64,000 nt of DNA from Sphingobium limneticum (GCF_008710155.1 NZ_VYPZ01000013.1:30221-94220), one strand, 5' to 3'. Counted from the stretch's first letter, positions 40,466 through 49,266 are shown. Notes: generated from the sequence alone by a model not told the origin. Numbers and translations are program-made.

Positions 40466-41151
40466 CGCACCACCTCGGGGTCCGCGCGGTAATTCTCGAC
40501 CTGGAAGCCCAATGGATTGCGATAGCGGTCGCCCTCCGCCATTGGCGCATTCGTGTACCGGAAGGTGACGGTCGCGATCCAGTCGCTGCTCTGCGTATCG
40601 GTGTCGGTCTGCACCGTCCGCGTGAAGCGGACGTTTGCAACCCGATCGTTGATGAAGGCAATATTGCGCACGCGGGCCTGGACGACCGCACCCTTGCCCC
40701 AGACAACCTGTGGGCTCGCGGCATTGTTCGAACTGAAAAACCGGCCCCAGCGCTGTTGCTCGCCTGGTTCGGACAGGATTGTGACAGCGCGAAAATTCTC
40801 TTCGGCCGCCGCTGGCAACCAGCTTTCCCGTGTCCGGACATATTGCGCGAGGAAGAATTTCGTGACCGCTTCGTCATAGCGCATCGGCTTCTGGGTGAGG
40901 GTGGTCTGCACATCGACCGCGCCCGTCGTCTGATTGACGCGAATAATGTACGGCATGACCGTCTTCAGCGGGGCCAGGCCCGCGAGTGCGAAGCCCTCCG
41001 CGGTCGCGGCAAGCAGCCCCAGGCCGGCCACGACCCAGGCGATGCGTTCGGATCGCAACGATTTGCGCTGACGATCCTGATCCCAGGATCGGGCATGCCC
41101 GAAATAGAGTTCAGCGTCTTTTGCCGGCACGCCTTCGGTCTGGTTCCGCAT
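40462..41151 (-). CDS. virB8: VirB8 inner-membrane protein
   Basis: A 229-aa protein: cytoplasmic N-terminus, one transmembrane helix (IAWVVAGLGLLAATAEGFALAG), then an NTF2-like periplasmic domain with KTVMPYIIRVNQTTGAVDV and RYDEAVTKFFLAQYVRTRESW. It acts as the scaffold for the T4SS inner-membrane complex. The ATG at 41151 is better spaced from GGGAG than the TTG at 41160. Confidence 0.93.
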   Translation of the reverse strand: MRNQTEGVPAKDAELYFGHARSWDQDRQRKSLRSERIAWVVAGLGLLAATAEGFALAGLAPLKTVMPYIIRVNQTTGAVDVQTTLTQKPMRYDEAVTKFFLAQYVRTRESWLPAAAEENFRAVTILSEPGEQQRWGRFFSSNNAASPQVVWGKGAVVQARVRNIAFINDRVANVRFTRTVQTDTDTQSSDWIATVTFRYTNAPMAEGDRYRNPLGFQVENYRADPEVVR

Positions 41152-41153
41152 GA

Positions 41154-41489
41154 TCAGCAACTCCCAAAGGTGCCGGGGGTAGCGCGCGCGGACGTCTTTT
41201 CGGGAAGCGGGGCGGGAACAGGCGGGGGCGGAGTGCCGGCATCAACTGGCTGTTTGATCTGCGGCACGGGCGGCGAGGCAGGGGGTACGACGATTGCCGG
41301 GAGCGGCGAACCCGGCAGCACGCTCCCGTAGATGTTCACTTCGCGCAGATGTTTGCCGTTGCAGACGGGTAGTTTCTTTGGCCCCGATGCCCCTTGGGCG
41401 AGTGACGGGATCAGTGCGATGACGACGGCTGATCGCCAGAGCGCGCGGACTATCGTGGTTGGTCTCGTCAAAGGGTCTTCCTTCCTCAT
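41154..41489 (-). CDS. small exported Pro-rich protein in the virB7 position
   Basis: A 111-aa protein with a hydrophobic export signal (IVRALWRSAVVIALIPSLAQG), a conserved-looking KKLPVCNGKHLREVNIYGSVLPG segment and a Pro-rich tail ending GTFGSC. It lies between virB6 and virB8, where virB7 is encoded in VirB systems, but is not a lipoprotein of the usual VirB7 type. It is probably a structural partner of VirB9. The start overlaps the virB6 stop (ATGA). Confidence 0.6.
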   Translation of the reverse strand: MRKEDPLTRPTTIVRALWRSAVVIALIPSLAQGASGPKKLPVCNGKHLREVNIYGSVLPGSPLPAIVVPPASPPVPQIKQPVDAGTPPPPVPAPLPEKTSARATPGTFGSC

Positions 41490-42430
41490 GCGCGGCTCAC
41501 CGAACCACCGCGCTGGGCGGCACGTTCGAGATTGCGACTGTTGCGAGCGCTGCGGCGTTGCTGAAACGGTGCCGCCATGACCCCCCACGCAGAGCCGGCG
41601 AAGGCACCGATGCCGGCCGATGCGCCCCCGGCAATGCCGGTTGCGATGGAGGGGGCCTGAAAGAAGAAAATCGTTCCCAAGAAAATATAAACGGCGAACA
41701 GCACCGCACCCAGGGCGGCGTCTCCGACACCTTCGGATGCGGTAATCGCGGTCGCACCAAGGTCAGTGATTAGGGCCGTGATGGCTATGATCACCGCCAT
41801 CAACACAATGAAGTTGAAGGCCTGCCCGAGCCACCCGTGAAACAGCCTCCGCGTGGTCTCGAAAAGTGAAAGGGCTATGAAGATGGGTCCGAGCGCGATG
41901 ATAATCGCGAGAGCGACCTTCGCGAAAACGGTGATGGAGAAACCGATCGCCGCAGACAGTCCGGCCAACGCTTTCAGCCCAAGGCTCAGGACGTACAAAA
42001 CGAGCTTATAGGGGTTGATATCGCTGTACGTTGCCGCCTCGGTCTCGATCCTCGCGATGATAACGTCACACTGGCTGAAATAGTCGTCGAACACGTTGCC
42101 GACGCTCGTGACGGTATGCCCCGCCAACGCCTGCGAAATCGCATCAGGCATGCCGTGGAACAGGGGGTTTGTTACCCACTCCGTGTAGGCGACCGTCGTT
42201 GCCGCAATGTAGAGCAAACACAGTTTCACCATTCGGTAGACAAGCTCGCCCCATGGCTCGCTGACGATGCCGCGCATCACCATGTAGCCGAACAGCGCGA
42301 TGTAGATGACCAAACCAAGCGCGAGTGGACCGCGCACAACCTCGATGACATTGTTCAGGCGCTCGTTGAGGAACATGTCGAGTTTGCCGTCGATGTTCGT
42401 GTAAAGCGTGGTGAAGAGTCCGTCGGCCAT
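41486..42430 (-). CDS. virB6: VirB6/TrbL polytopic membrane protein
   Basis: A 314-aa protein with at least five hydrophobic helices (VVRGPLALGLVIYIALFGYMV, LAGLSAAIGFSITVFAKVAL, FIVLMAVIIAITALITDLG, VLFAVYIFLGTIFFFQ) and a Gly/Ala-rich end. It matches VirB6, the inner-membrane channel component contacting substrate DNA. Next gene overlaps by 4 bp. Confidence 0.92.
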   Translation of the reverse strand: MADGLFTTLYTNIDGKLDMFLNERLNNVIEVVRGPLALGLVIYIALFGYMVMRGIVSEPWGELVYRMVKLCLLYIAATTVAYTEWVTNPLFHGMPDAISQALAGHTVTSVGNVFDDYFSQCDVIIARIETEAATYSDINPYKLVLYVLSLGLKALAGLSAAIGFSITVFAKVALAIIIALGPIFIALSLFETTRRLFHGWLGQAFNFIVLMAVIIAITALITDLGATAITASEGVGDAALGAVLFAVYIFLGTIFFFQAPSIATGIAGGASAGIGAFAGSAWGVMAAPFQQRRSARNSRNLERAAQRGGSVSRA

Positions 42431-42448
42431 CTCATCTTTCCATCACGG

Positions 42449-42676
42449 TCAATGGGCCGGCGACAGCGAGCGCAGCTTTTGATCGAGCGTCTTCACACTC
42501 TCTGCGTTCGAGCATTCCTGTGCGTCGCGATGCGTACCATCGGCGCACGCCTTCAAGACTTCCGCGAGCTCTTGCGGGTGAGCTTTGAGATAATCCTTTC
42601 CGCGGGCGGGGGGTTGGCACGCCACCAGAAACGCCGGGACCAAAAGCGCGATTGTCTTGAAGATGGTTGCCTTCAT
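42449..42676 (-). CDS. EexN-family entry-exclusion lipoprotein
   Basis: A 75-aa lipoprotein: signal with lipobox FLVAC (Cys20), then the family pattern KDYLKAHPQELAEVLKACADG...DAQECSNAES. EexN-type lipoproteins sit in the recipient's envelope and block redundant transfer into cells that already hold the plasmid. The gene lies between virB5 and virB6, as in IncN-type systems, and overlaps the virB5 stop by 4 bp. Confidence 0.85.
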   Translation of the reverse strand: MKATIFKTIALLVPAFLVACQPPARGKDYLKAHPQELAEVLKACADGTHRDAQECSNAESVKTLDQKLRSLSPAH

Positions 42677-43383
42677 TGATGGAGGCTCCCGAGCTTACTT
42701 GCTAAGATTTGCTCGCTCTCCTGCTGTGATCGAATGCGCTGCTCCGCCTGCTGCCTCATTGTAAGAGCCTGGAGTTGCACCGCGTCGTTCTGGATATGGG
42801 CATTTTCCACCCCGACACGGGCTTGGATATCCATCACGTCCTTCGCGTCCGACGCGGTGTCCAGCGACGAACGCAGTTCCTCGAGACCCGTCGTTCTCTG
42901 GGCGGTGACGCCATATGCTGCCTCGGCAATCGCCGCGTCACGCGCTGCCATTTCGCCATTGCGGGAGATTGAATCGCGGCTTGAACGCTCGAAAGCGGTC
43001 GCGTCAGGGCGGAGCGCGGGAAGATCGACCCGGTAATTGCTGCGAATCCGATCTGCGGAAGATCCAAGACTGCCGAGGCCTGTCATGTCCGAAGACATAA
43101 GGCGCTGAATGTCCCGTGCTTCGCTTGGCAAGAGGTGGCGAACGGCGTCGGTGTTCAGAGACGAGGCAATCTGATTGACGTTCGTCAGCTTGTTGAAGCT
43201 GTTGAACATGTCGGTGGCCTGGGAAATCTGCTGCTTCCCCTGTTCGATCATCGACAGGGTGTTCTTCACCGTCGAGAGGGTCTGCAGAAACGTGCTGGAA
43301 TCATAGACCGGGATGCCCTGCGCGAACGCCGGCACGGAAATCGCCAATCCGCTAACAATCGCGAGCGCTCGGAATGCTTTCAT
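42673..43383 (-). CDS. virB5: VirB5 minor pilus protein
   Basis: A 236-aa exported protein: signal MKAFRALAIVSGLAISVPAFAQG, then helical regions (TFLQTLSTVKNTLSMIEQGKQQ, AYGVTAQRTTGLEELRSSLD, LQALTMRQQAEQRIRSQQE) as in the VirB5 pilus-tip family. The start at 43383 gives a proper signal peptide; the longer frame runs into virB4. Confidence 0.92.
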   Translation of the reverse strand: MKAFRALAIVSGLAISVPAFAQGIPVYDSSTFLQTLSTVKNTLSMIEQGKQQISQATDMFNSFNKLTNVNQIASSLNTDAVRHLLPSEARDIQRLMSSDMTGLGSLGSSADRIRSNYRVDLPALRPDATAFERSSRDSISRNGEMAARDAAIAEAAYGVTAQRTTGLEELRSSLDTASDAKDVMDIQARVGVENAHIQNDAVQLQALTMRQQAEQRIRSQQESEQILASKLGSLHQ

Positions 43384-43387
43384 GACC

Positions 43388-45805
43388 TTATCCTTTCCTT
43401 CTGGTGGTGGCACGGCGGCGCTCGTGAAAGACGGGCAGCCAGTGACTGGGATCGTCGCCATGTTCGCGGCGAACCTGATCGAGGATTCCGACGGTTTCGG
43501 TGGTGCCCGAGAGGACGGCCAGCTCGTCGGACAGGCCGCCGAGATCAAGTTCCACCACGATGGAATCGTGACCCTGCTTGACGAGAAATCGCCGACTTTC
43601 GGGGATCAGATCGTTTCTGATGAGCTTGAACTCGGCGCGGGTGAGGCCGAGTCCATCGATATAATCAACCTCTCGGCCGTGGGGGTTGGGCAAGAGGATC
43701 TTAGTGGCGACCTGCTCCATTATGCTGTGCGAGATGTCCGATCGCAGAGCGTCAGCCGGGCTTTGCGTCCCGAACACCAGAAAGGCATTCTGCTTCCGGT
43801 AGGTCTTCAGGCCATCCTGCGCGAAGGCGCGGAACGCATCATCGCCCAGCGCCTTCCAGAACTCGTCGATGTCGATCACGAGGCGACGGCCATCGAGCAG
43901 CGCATCGATCCGATGGAACATGTACATCATCAGCGGCGTGCGGATCTCGGGATTGTCCAGAAAATCCGTCATGTCGAAACCGATGAATCGGGCCTCGAGA
44001 GTCAACTCGTCCCGGTCATTGTCGAACACCCAACCAAGTGCGCCGCCGCGCGACCATTTCTCAAGCCGAGCGCCTATCCCTTCCGGATCGCGCTGTCCGA
44101 GCAATTGACGCAGCGCGAGAATGGACCGCTCCTCCGGGGGAAGGCGTCCGATCGAGAGTATGCCCTCGTCGATCATCCTCTCCTGCGTGACGCCGAGCTG
44201 GGTGCCAGAAGGGGTCACCAGATGACGGATCAGCCTGCCGAGGAAGACGATGTTGCCCGGGGTCTGGTCCAGCGCGCGCAGCGGCGCAAACCCGGTCGGC
44301 ACCCCATTGCGCAGCGCCAGATAGGTGCCGCCGGATGACCGCACGTAGATCTCGGCCCCTCGGTCCTTGTCGATGAAGATCTGCTGCGCGCCGGTTTTCT
44401 CCAGCTGCGCCATCAGGAAATTCTGGACGACGGTCTTGCCGCCGCCCGATGGGCCGATAATCAGCGTGTGGCCAAGATCGTTCACATGAAAGTTGAAATA
44501 GAAGGGAGACTGGGCTGCGGTCTTCATCAACGCGATCGCAGCACCCCAGTGATTGCCATCGGGCTTGCCGGCGGGGAAAGTGTGGAACGGCGAGAGCGCG
44601 GCAAAATTGCGTGACGTGATCGCCGCTGGCCGCGCACGCCATGCGAAGTTGCCAGGAAGCTGCGACCAGAAGGCGGCCTCCAGCGCCGGACCCTCCCGAG
44701 CGGCTACCAGACCCGCGTCGGCAAGGGCGGCCCGTGCGGTCGAGAGATTTTCGGCCAGGCGTTTTTGATTTTCACCGAAAACCGCGAGTGAGAAATGATG
44801 TTCGCCCAGGACGAAGCGATTGCTCTGCAGATCGTCGGCCGCGTCGGCGAGCTCAAGCGCCTGGCTCGCAGCGGCATCCTCCGTCGAGGCCATCTGGTTC
44901 TGCCGACGGCGCAAGCGCTCCGAGGCCCGCGCTTTGCCCATGAAAGCGAAGGACTGCGTCACGACGAACGCGAAATCCTGGCTGAGGAGCGCGTTCATCT
45001 GACCTGGCCTGGTCATGGCCGGATATTCACGGATGCCGAAAAGGCCGATGAACCTGCTCGTGTCATGCGCCCGTACCTCGACCGTCTCGCGGCCGAAGAT
45101 AACCCGTTCCCCATAGATGGCGGAACCGAGATGGCCTCGGACCAGGGGCACCCTGCCAGCGCGGCCCATCATCACCAGTTCAAGCACCTCGAGCGGCTGC
45201 GAGAACATCAGGCCATTATGCTCGTACAAGTGGAGACGTTGGGGTCGGCAGCGTGCGAGGAGCTTCTCAATGTCACGAGCCTTGTCCTCAAAGCGGGCAA
45301 GCTCGTCCTCGTCGACTTCGGTCCCCTCTTTGCGCGCCGATGCCAAACGTCGAAGCAGCACGCCGGTACGATCAGCCGATCCGACCGACGGCCGCATGAT
45401 GAGGGTCAGGTAGAGCTCGTTGACGAACATCCGCTTGGCGGTCACCCGCGCGCGGTATTTTGCATCGAGATCGGCCGCAAAGGCAGAGCGAAACTCGCCT
45501 TCAGGATAGTCGGTGATCGGCCGGCGAACGATATGCGTCCAGATCGCCAGACGGTCGTCGGCGATATTGCGCAACGTGCCGTTGAGCTTTTCGTGCCAGT
45601 CGTTGAGATGGATTGGGTCGGCGGTCTCGAATGCGAGGCCGTCGAGCTTGAACATCATCATGAGGTCGCGCCCGTCGAGCGCAATGACGCTGTCGTCGAT
45701 ATGCCGCGCATAAGGGAGGTAGCGCGCGGGGTCCGCCTCTTGTCTGAGGATCCGCCACGGCGTCCGGGCGGCAGCACCGCCCAACGAGTTGGCCCGGCTA
45801 GCCAT
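43388..45805 (-). CDS. virB4: VirB4 ATPase
   Basis: An 805-aa ATPase: N-terminal membrane-associated region, Walker A IIGPSGGGKTVVQNFLM, Walker B region RRLVIDIDEFWKAL and the QNAFLVFGTQSPAD motif. VirB4 supplies energy for pilin extraction and channel assembly. I use the ATG at 45805, overlapping virB3 by 8 bp; a farther ATG at 45832 has no ribosome-binding site. Confidence 0.95.
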   Translation of the reverse strand: MASRANSLGGAAARTPWRILRQEADPARYLPYARHIDDSVIALDGRDLMMMFKLDGLAFETADPIHLNDWHEKLNGTLRNIADDRLAIWTHIVRRPITDYPEGEFRSAFAADLDAKYRARVTAKRMFVNELYLTLIMRPSVGSADRTGVLLRRLASARKEGTEVDEDELARFEDKARDIEKLLARCRPQRLHLYEHNGLMFSQPLEVLELVMMGRAGRVPLVRGHLGSAIYGERVIFGRETVEVRAHDTSRFIGLFGIREYPAMTRPGQMNALLSQDFAFVVTQSFAFMGKARASERLRRRQNQMASTEDAAASQALELADAADDLQSNRFVLGEHHFSLAVFGENQKRLAENLSTARAALADAGLVAAREGPALEAAFWSQLPGNFAWRARPAAITSRNFAALSPFHTFPAGKPDGNHWGAAIALMKTAAQSPFYFNFHVNDLGHTLIIGPSGGGKTVVQNFLMAQLEKTGAQQIFIDKDRGAEIYVRSSGGTYLALRNGVPTGFAPLRALDQTPGNIVFLGRLIRHLVTPSGTQLGVTQERMIDEGILSIGRLPPEERSILALRQLLGQRDPEGIGARLEKWSRGGALGWVFDNDRDELTLEARFIGFDMTDFLDNPEIRTPLMMYMFHRIDALLDGRRLVIDIDEFWKALGDDAFRAFAQDGLKTYRKQNAFLVFGTQSPADALRSDISHSIMEQVATKILLPNPHGREVDYIDGLGLTRAEFKLIRNDLIPESRRFLVKQGHDSIVVELDLGGLSDELAVLSGTTETVGILDQVRREHGDDPSHWLPVFHERRRATTRRKG

Positions 45806-46133
45806 GTGCAAAGCCCCGGCGTTTCGCCCCATCGATTGGCAGGGGGGAGTAGGAGCTGCCGCCCCACCATCCCCGGTTGCGGCAGCGTGCCTTTGTCATT
45901 GTCCAGAGCCACAAGAGGCGAAAGGCGTTTGCGTCGTGTCGCACGATCAGCCTGGCTATGGCCAGAAAGGCTCCGGCTAGGGCGAAGGCGTAAAGCGGGT
46001 TGCCGGTGATGATGAGCGTCAGGCACGCCGCCAGTGCGATCGGCAGCGAAGCTTCGATCGGAACACCCAGCCACATCGTCGGCCGGGTAACGGCCAGGAA
46101 GAGCGTTTCTTCCTTAAGCTTTTCGTCGTCCAT
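45798..46133 (-). CDS. virB3: VirB3 membrane protein
   Basis: A 111-aa protein with ETLFLAVTRPTMWLGVPIEA, the conserved VirB3 opening, and two adjacent hydrophobic helices (ALAACLTLIITGNPLYAFAL, AGAFLAIARLIV). It associates with VirB4. It lies 10 bp after virB2. Confidence 0.93.
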   Translation of the reverse strand: MDDEKLKEETLFLAVTRPTMWLGVPIEASLPIALAACLTLIITGNPLYAFALAGAFLAIARLIVRHDANAFRLLWLWTMTKARCRNRGWWGGSSYSPLPIDGAKRRGFAHG

Positions 46134-46143
46134 CCCAGCGCAC

Positions 46144-46485
46144 TCACGCGCCGCCGGTGATGGTATCGACGATCCACTGCGCGCTGAACACGATGAAGAT
46201 GCCGACGATGACGGTGACCAGGAGCCCCAGGCTCGCTCGCCCGGTGAAGAACATGAAACCCACGATGACGACCGCGATCACCGCGATGGTTTTTGCAAAA
46301 GTGCCGGTCAGCCAGGTCTTTATGTTCTCCGCCATCGAGGTGATGCCATCGGCTGATTGGGCATGGGCCGGATCGGTGAGCAGGAGCGACACCACAACGA
46401 CCGCGACAAACAGTGCCAGATATTGCGCGAAACTGCGCCGGCGCGGCGTCAACCATATCTTGGAATTGGTCGCTAAGGCAGTCAT
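46144..46485 (-). CDS. virB2: VirB2 pilin
   Basis: A 113-aa TrbC/VirB2 pilin: a long signal ending PAHAQ, then two hydrophobic helices (TIAVIAVVIVGFMFFTG and LLVTVIVGIFIVFSAQWIV). AAGGACAAGCCGA precedes the ATG, which overlaps the virB1 stop (ATGA). Confidence 0.93.
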   Translation of the reverse strand: MTALATNSKIWLTPRRRSFAQYLALFVAVVVVSLLLTDPAHAQSADGITSMAENIKTWLTGTFAKTIAVIAVVIVGFMFFTGRASLGLLVTVIVGIFIVFSAQWIVDTITGGA

Positions 46486-47156
46486 TCGGCTTGTCCTTTC
46501 GGTGAACTGTTGGATGCTCCCCCAAAGACCATCAATGATGCCGTCTGCGCCCCCGCAGCGGTGTCCCATGCCTCTTGAACGCGCGGCGAGCGATCACCCG
46601 CCGAAGGCTTCGTAACTGTGGGTTCCGGCGTCACTGGCGCGGGCAAAGCGGCGGGTTCTGGCATAGTTCCACGCCTGATCGCGGGCACGACGATACTCGA
46701 CGACGCGTAGACGCGGCTGACATAGCCGTTTCCGAACCCGCGCGAACGACTGCCCGTATTGTACATCGACATGGCGGTCGCGATGGCCACCTCTGTAGAA
46801 GGGCTGGAGCGCGCAACGCTCAGATAGTTGGAAGCCAGCACGCGTGCGGCGGCAGCGAGATTGCGGCAGGGATCGAAGGCGTCATCGACCGACAGGCCAA
46901 GCCACCTGAGATTTGCGCTGTTGATTTGTCCCAGACCCAGGTCGATGTTGTAGCCGCGGGCGATCAGCGATCGAGCGACTGCGGCGGCCGACACCCGATC
47001 GCCGGGATTGGGTGCGGCAACCCCCTTCGCATTCACGCCGATGGCGTAGGGGTTGAAATGACTTTCGGTGTGGACGACCGACACAAGCGTTTCGACCGCA
47101 ACCGTTGGCGCGCATTGCTGCGCCAGTCCGACCACGGTTGCGAGCTCGAGGATCAC
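46482..47156 (-). CDS. virB1: VirB1 lytic transglycosylase
   Basis: A 224-aa protein with the SLT fold: VVHTESHFNPYAIGVN (catalytic Glu in HTESHF), NIDLGLGQINSANL, CRNLAAAARVLASNY and AMSMYNTGSRSRG. It opens peptidoglycan for the channel. It begins at a GTG overlapping the TrbM-like stop. A Pro-rich C-terminal tail follows. Confidence 0.93.
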   Translation of the reverse strand: MILELATVVGLAQQCAPTVAVETLVSVVHTESHFNPYAIGVNAKGVAAPNPGDRVSAAAVARSLIARGYNIDLGLGQINSANLRWLGLSVDDAFDPCRNLAAAARVLASNYLSVARSSPSTEVAIATAMSMYNTGSRSRGFGNGYVSRVYASSSIVVPAIRRGTMPEPAALPAPVTPEPTVTKPSAGDRSPRVQEAWDTAAGAQTASLMVFGGASNSSPKGQAE

Positions 47157-47515
47157 TGTGGTGTGGTCCCTTGTTCACTGGGTGACGCTGGCAAGCTTTC
47201 GATATTTGCAAGCGAATAGGATTGCTGCCGCCCGTCGGTGAACGTCATCACCACCCGGCGCCGGGAAGCGGAATCGCGATCATGAACCTTGGTCTTCGCA
47301 ACGCCACTACCGGAGCAGCCAGGGAATGAACCGCCTAATGCCAGACGCTCCCAGAGCTTCACCATAGGCGGCACGCAGGCGGGGTACTGGGTCGCGCCGC
47401 CCGGGTTCGAGAGGCAAAGCAAAACCTGGCAGCCTAGATCGTTGGCGACCGCAGGAGCCGCCTGGGCAGACATCGCCACGATCGGAACGGCAAGGGCAAG
47501 GCGCAGGCGCTGCAT
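47153..47515 (-). CDS. TrbM/KikA/MpfK-like exported transfer protein
   Basis: A 120-aa exported protein with signal MQRLRLALAVPIVAMSAQA and a cysteine-bearing core CQVLLCLSNPGG...CVPPMVKLWERLALGGSFPGC, similar to the CxxLLCL pattern of TrbM/KikA proteins of conjugation systems. A DGRQQSYSLANIE tail follows. It is the first gene of the leftward transfer operon, with CGGAGAAATCAG before its ATG. Confidence 0.65.
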   Translation of the reverse strand: MQRLRLALAVPIVAMSAQAAPAVANDLGCQVLLCLSNPGGATQYPACVPPMVKLWERLALGGSFPGCSGSGVAKTKVHDRDSASRRRVVMTFTDGRQQSYSLANIESLPASPSEQGTTPQ

Positions 47516-47616
47516 CTGATTTCTCCGCTTTTCAGCGCCGCTGCATTAAAAATGCGCCGACTACTCTCCGTTGAAAATCACCTCTCTTTTGAACCCGGTC
47601 CGGCGTTTTCGGGCAA

Positions 47617-47634
47617 TCCCCCCACAAGGGGGGA
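47617..47634. promoter_or_regulatory. 18-bp G/C inverted repeat upstream of the transfer operon
   Basis: TCCCCCCACAAGGGGGGA has seven-base perfect arms around ACAA. It is 102 bp upstream of the first transfer gene and 12 bp past the phyH stop. Sites of the same design lie at 5580-5597 and 24591-24608. It lacks a U tract, which argues against a simple terminator. Confidence 0.5.
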
Positions 47635-47645
47635 GCGCGCTGGAA

Positions 47646-48554
47646 TCAGTTTTCGCTCGATGCGGCTCGGACCCGGCGTTGTTCTTCAACAAATTCCTCA
47701 AGTGCTGCCGTTTGATCTGGACGTAAGGCATCGATCGCGCCGAGATGCTCGGAGCGTTCCTCGCCCAGCAGAAGAGATGGGCATCGCCCCTCGTAGTTCC
47801 CCAAATTGGGCCGATGCTGCTGGTATCCGACCAAAGCGGCCAAATCTGGAGAGAACGTCCGTGCTACCTCGGGTGGATAGACCAACCACTGGTTTTCATA
47901 TGGTTTCAGCCATCCGAGGCAATAGCTCACGATCATGCCTTGACGCACACCCGGCGACTGGTTGCCGCCAGCACCATGAAGGGTCGAGCCTAGGAAGATG
48001 ATCGCAGATCCTGGACTGCATTCCACGGCCACGGGATCCTCGGGAGGTTCAGGTGTAAGCGCATTTGCGGCGTGGCTGCGCGGCCAGATCAGGGTCGTGC
48101 CATTGTCATGCCGATATTCGGTGAACGGCCACATGACGTTAAGGAGATATTCGACCTCGCCAGTTTGGCCCCGCCACATATCCTGATCGCGGTGGGGAAA
48201 TTGCGGCAGTGCGCCGGGATGCAGCTCGAGAGCTTGAGCGAGATTGAGCTGGATTGTGTCGCACCACGGACTGAGCACAGCTTGCGCGATCGCCATGATC
48301 TGGGGATGCTGGATGAACGCCGACACATGGTTCGATCGTTTGAGCAGACTGCCGAACCTCTTGGTACGGCTGCCGTAGAATCCACCTTCGCAAAACGGCG
48401 TTGCCTCGAAGTGCGGAGCCAGATCTCTCGCCAGCAACTGGACAATATCGGGGGGCATGATGTCTTGAAGCACGCAGAAGCCTTCGCGCATGAGTGTTTC
48501 GTAAATTGACCCGTGGGCCTCGATCTCGCCTACAGGTAGCGGCTTGGTAGCCAT
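47646..48554 (-). CDS. phytanoyl-CoA dioxygenase family protein
   Basis: A 302-aa Fe(II)/2-oxoglutarate oxygenase of the PhyH type: LPQFPHRDQDMW supplies the HxD iron ligands, and STLHGAGGNQSPGVRQGMI the distal His and the Arg that binds 2-oxoglutarate. A gene of this family beside luxI is a known arrangement in sphingomonads, although its substrate is unknown; it could modify the acyl-homoserine lactone or a cell product under its control. The ATG at 48554 follows GGGAGA. Confidence 0.88.
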   Translation of the reverse strand: MATKPLPVGEIEAHGSIYETLMREGFCVLQDIMPPDIVQLLARDLAPHFEATPFCEGGFYGSRTKRFGSLLKRSNHVSAFIQHPQIMAIAQAVLSPWCDTIQLNLAQALELHPGALPQFPHRDQDMWRGQTGEVEYLLNVMWPFTEYRHDNGTTLIWPRSHAANALTPEPPEDPVAVECSPGSAIIFLGSTLHGAGGNQSPGVRQGMIVSYCLGWLKPYENQWLVYPPEVARTFSPDLAALVGYQQHRPNLGNYEGRCPSLLLGEERSEHLGAIDALRPDQTAALEEFVEEQRRVRAASSEN

Positions 48555-48571
48555 GCGATGTCTCCCGAATT

Positions 48572-49189
48572 TCATGCTGCGGCGCGATCAAGATCCATCA
48601 GATGGATCTGCGCGAAGACGCCGGATTGACTCAGGAGGTTGGGGGTATCCGGGCCAATATTGATCTGCATGGCCGACAGGCCGCGTGGATCGCTGTTGTC
48701 CAGCAATCCAAGCGGAAGGCATTCCCATCCGAACGCGAGGATCTGTTGGAACCAAGCCCATTCGGCAACGCCGGTATAGGTCAGGATACCATTGCTAAGG
48801 GCGTATTCGACCAAGGCAGAGACGAGGCGATTGCGGGTGGCGAGCCGCTCGCGAGCCTTCAGGCGGCGCGCCAAGCAGAAGCGGGTTATTTCGCGAACAT
48901 TCGGACCCGTTGGCGGTACGCCATCGCACAGATTGGGGAAGATAGTGTCGAGGATGTGCGGCCGGTCGGTCTGGAGCAGACGGGCGGACCCGGCATGCTC
49001 GCCGGTGTCATCGGTGATGACGATATAGACGGCTTCATCATCATCGAATTGATCGATCTCGTAGCGACAGGCCAGAACGGGAATGTCCCAGCCAAGTAGA
49101 TCAACGAACACACGCTTACGCTCTTCAAACATCGATCTGAATACGCGGTCGCTCAGCGCCTGTTCAATCCCATTTCCTGTAATAACCAT
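48572..49189 (-). CDS. luxI: acyl-homoserine-lactone synthase (LuxI family)
   Basis: A 205-aa autoinducer synthase: RKRVFVDLLGWDIP, YEIDQFDDDEAVYIV, the GSARLLQT segment and EITRFCLARRLKA carry the family's conserved Arg, Phe, Trp, Asp and Glu residues. It makes an AHL from acyl-ACP and S-adenosylmethionine. I use the ATG at 49189, preceded by GGAGGTGATC. A 16-bp palindrome at 49244 lies upstream. Its stop overlaps an alternative phyH start, implying an operon. Confidence 0.92.
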   Translation of the reverse strand: MVITGNGIEQALSDRVFRSMFEERKRVFVDLLGWDIPVLACRYEIDQFDDDEAVYIVITDDTGEHAGSARLLQTDRPHILDTIFPNLCDGVPPTGPNVREITRFCLARRLKARERLATRNRLVSALVEYALSNGILTYTGVAEWAWFQQILAFGWECLPLGLLDNSDPRGLSAMQINIGPDTPNLLSQSGVFAQIHLMDLDRAAA

Positions 49190-49243
49190 GATCACCTCCA
49201 TTTGTGAGGCGATCATTCGATCAGCTTGTCATGATCTATGTTA

Positions 49244-49259
49244 TCCCCAGAACTGGGGA
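49244..49259. promoter_or_regulatory. lux-box-like palindrome upstream of luxI
   Basis: TCCCCAG-AA-CTGGGGA is a perfect 16-bp dyad about 55 bp upstream of the luxI ATG and just past the luxR stop. The position fits an activator site for a LuxR protein; the sequence is G/C-richer than classical lux boxes. Confidence 0.45.
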
Positions 49260-49266
49260 GGGATCG

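Noticed and set aside
47617..47634. Inverted repeat considered as the phyH terminator
   Set aside because: No U tract follows on the minus strand. The shared design with 5580 and 24591 favours an operator, although a secondary termination role cannot be excluded.
48339..48350. TTTGAGCAGACT, half of the 24618/26881 near-palindrome
   Set aside because: It is within the phyH coding sequence and lacks the other half, so probably coincidence.
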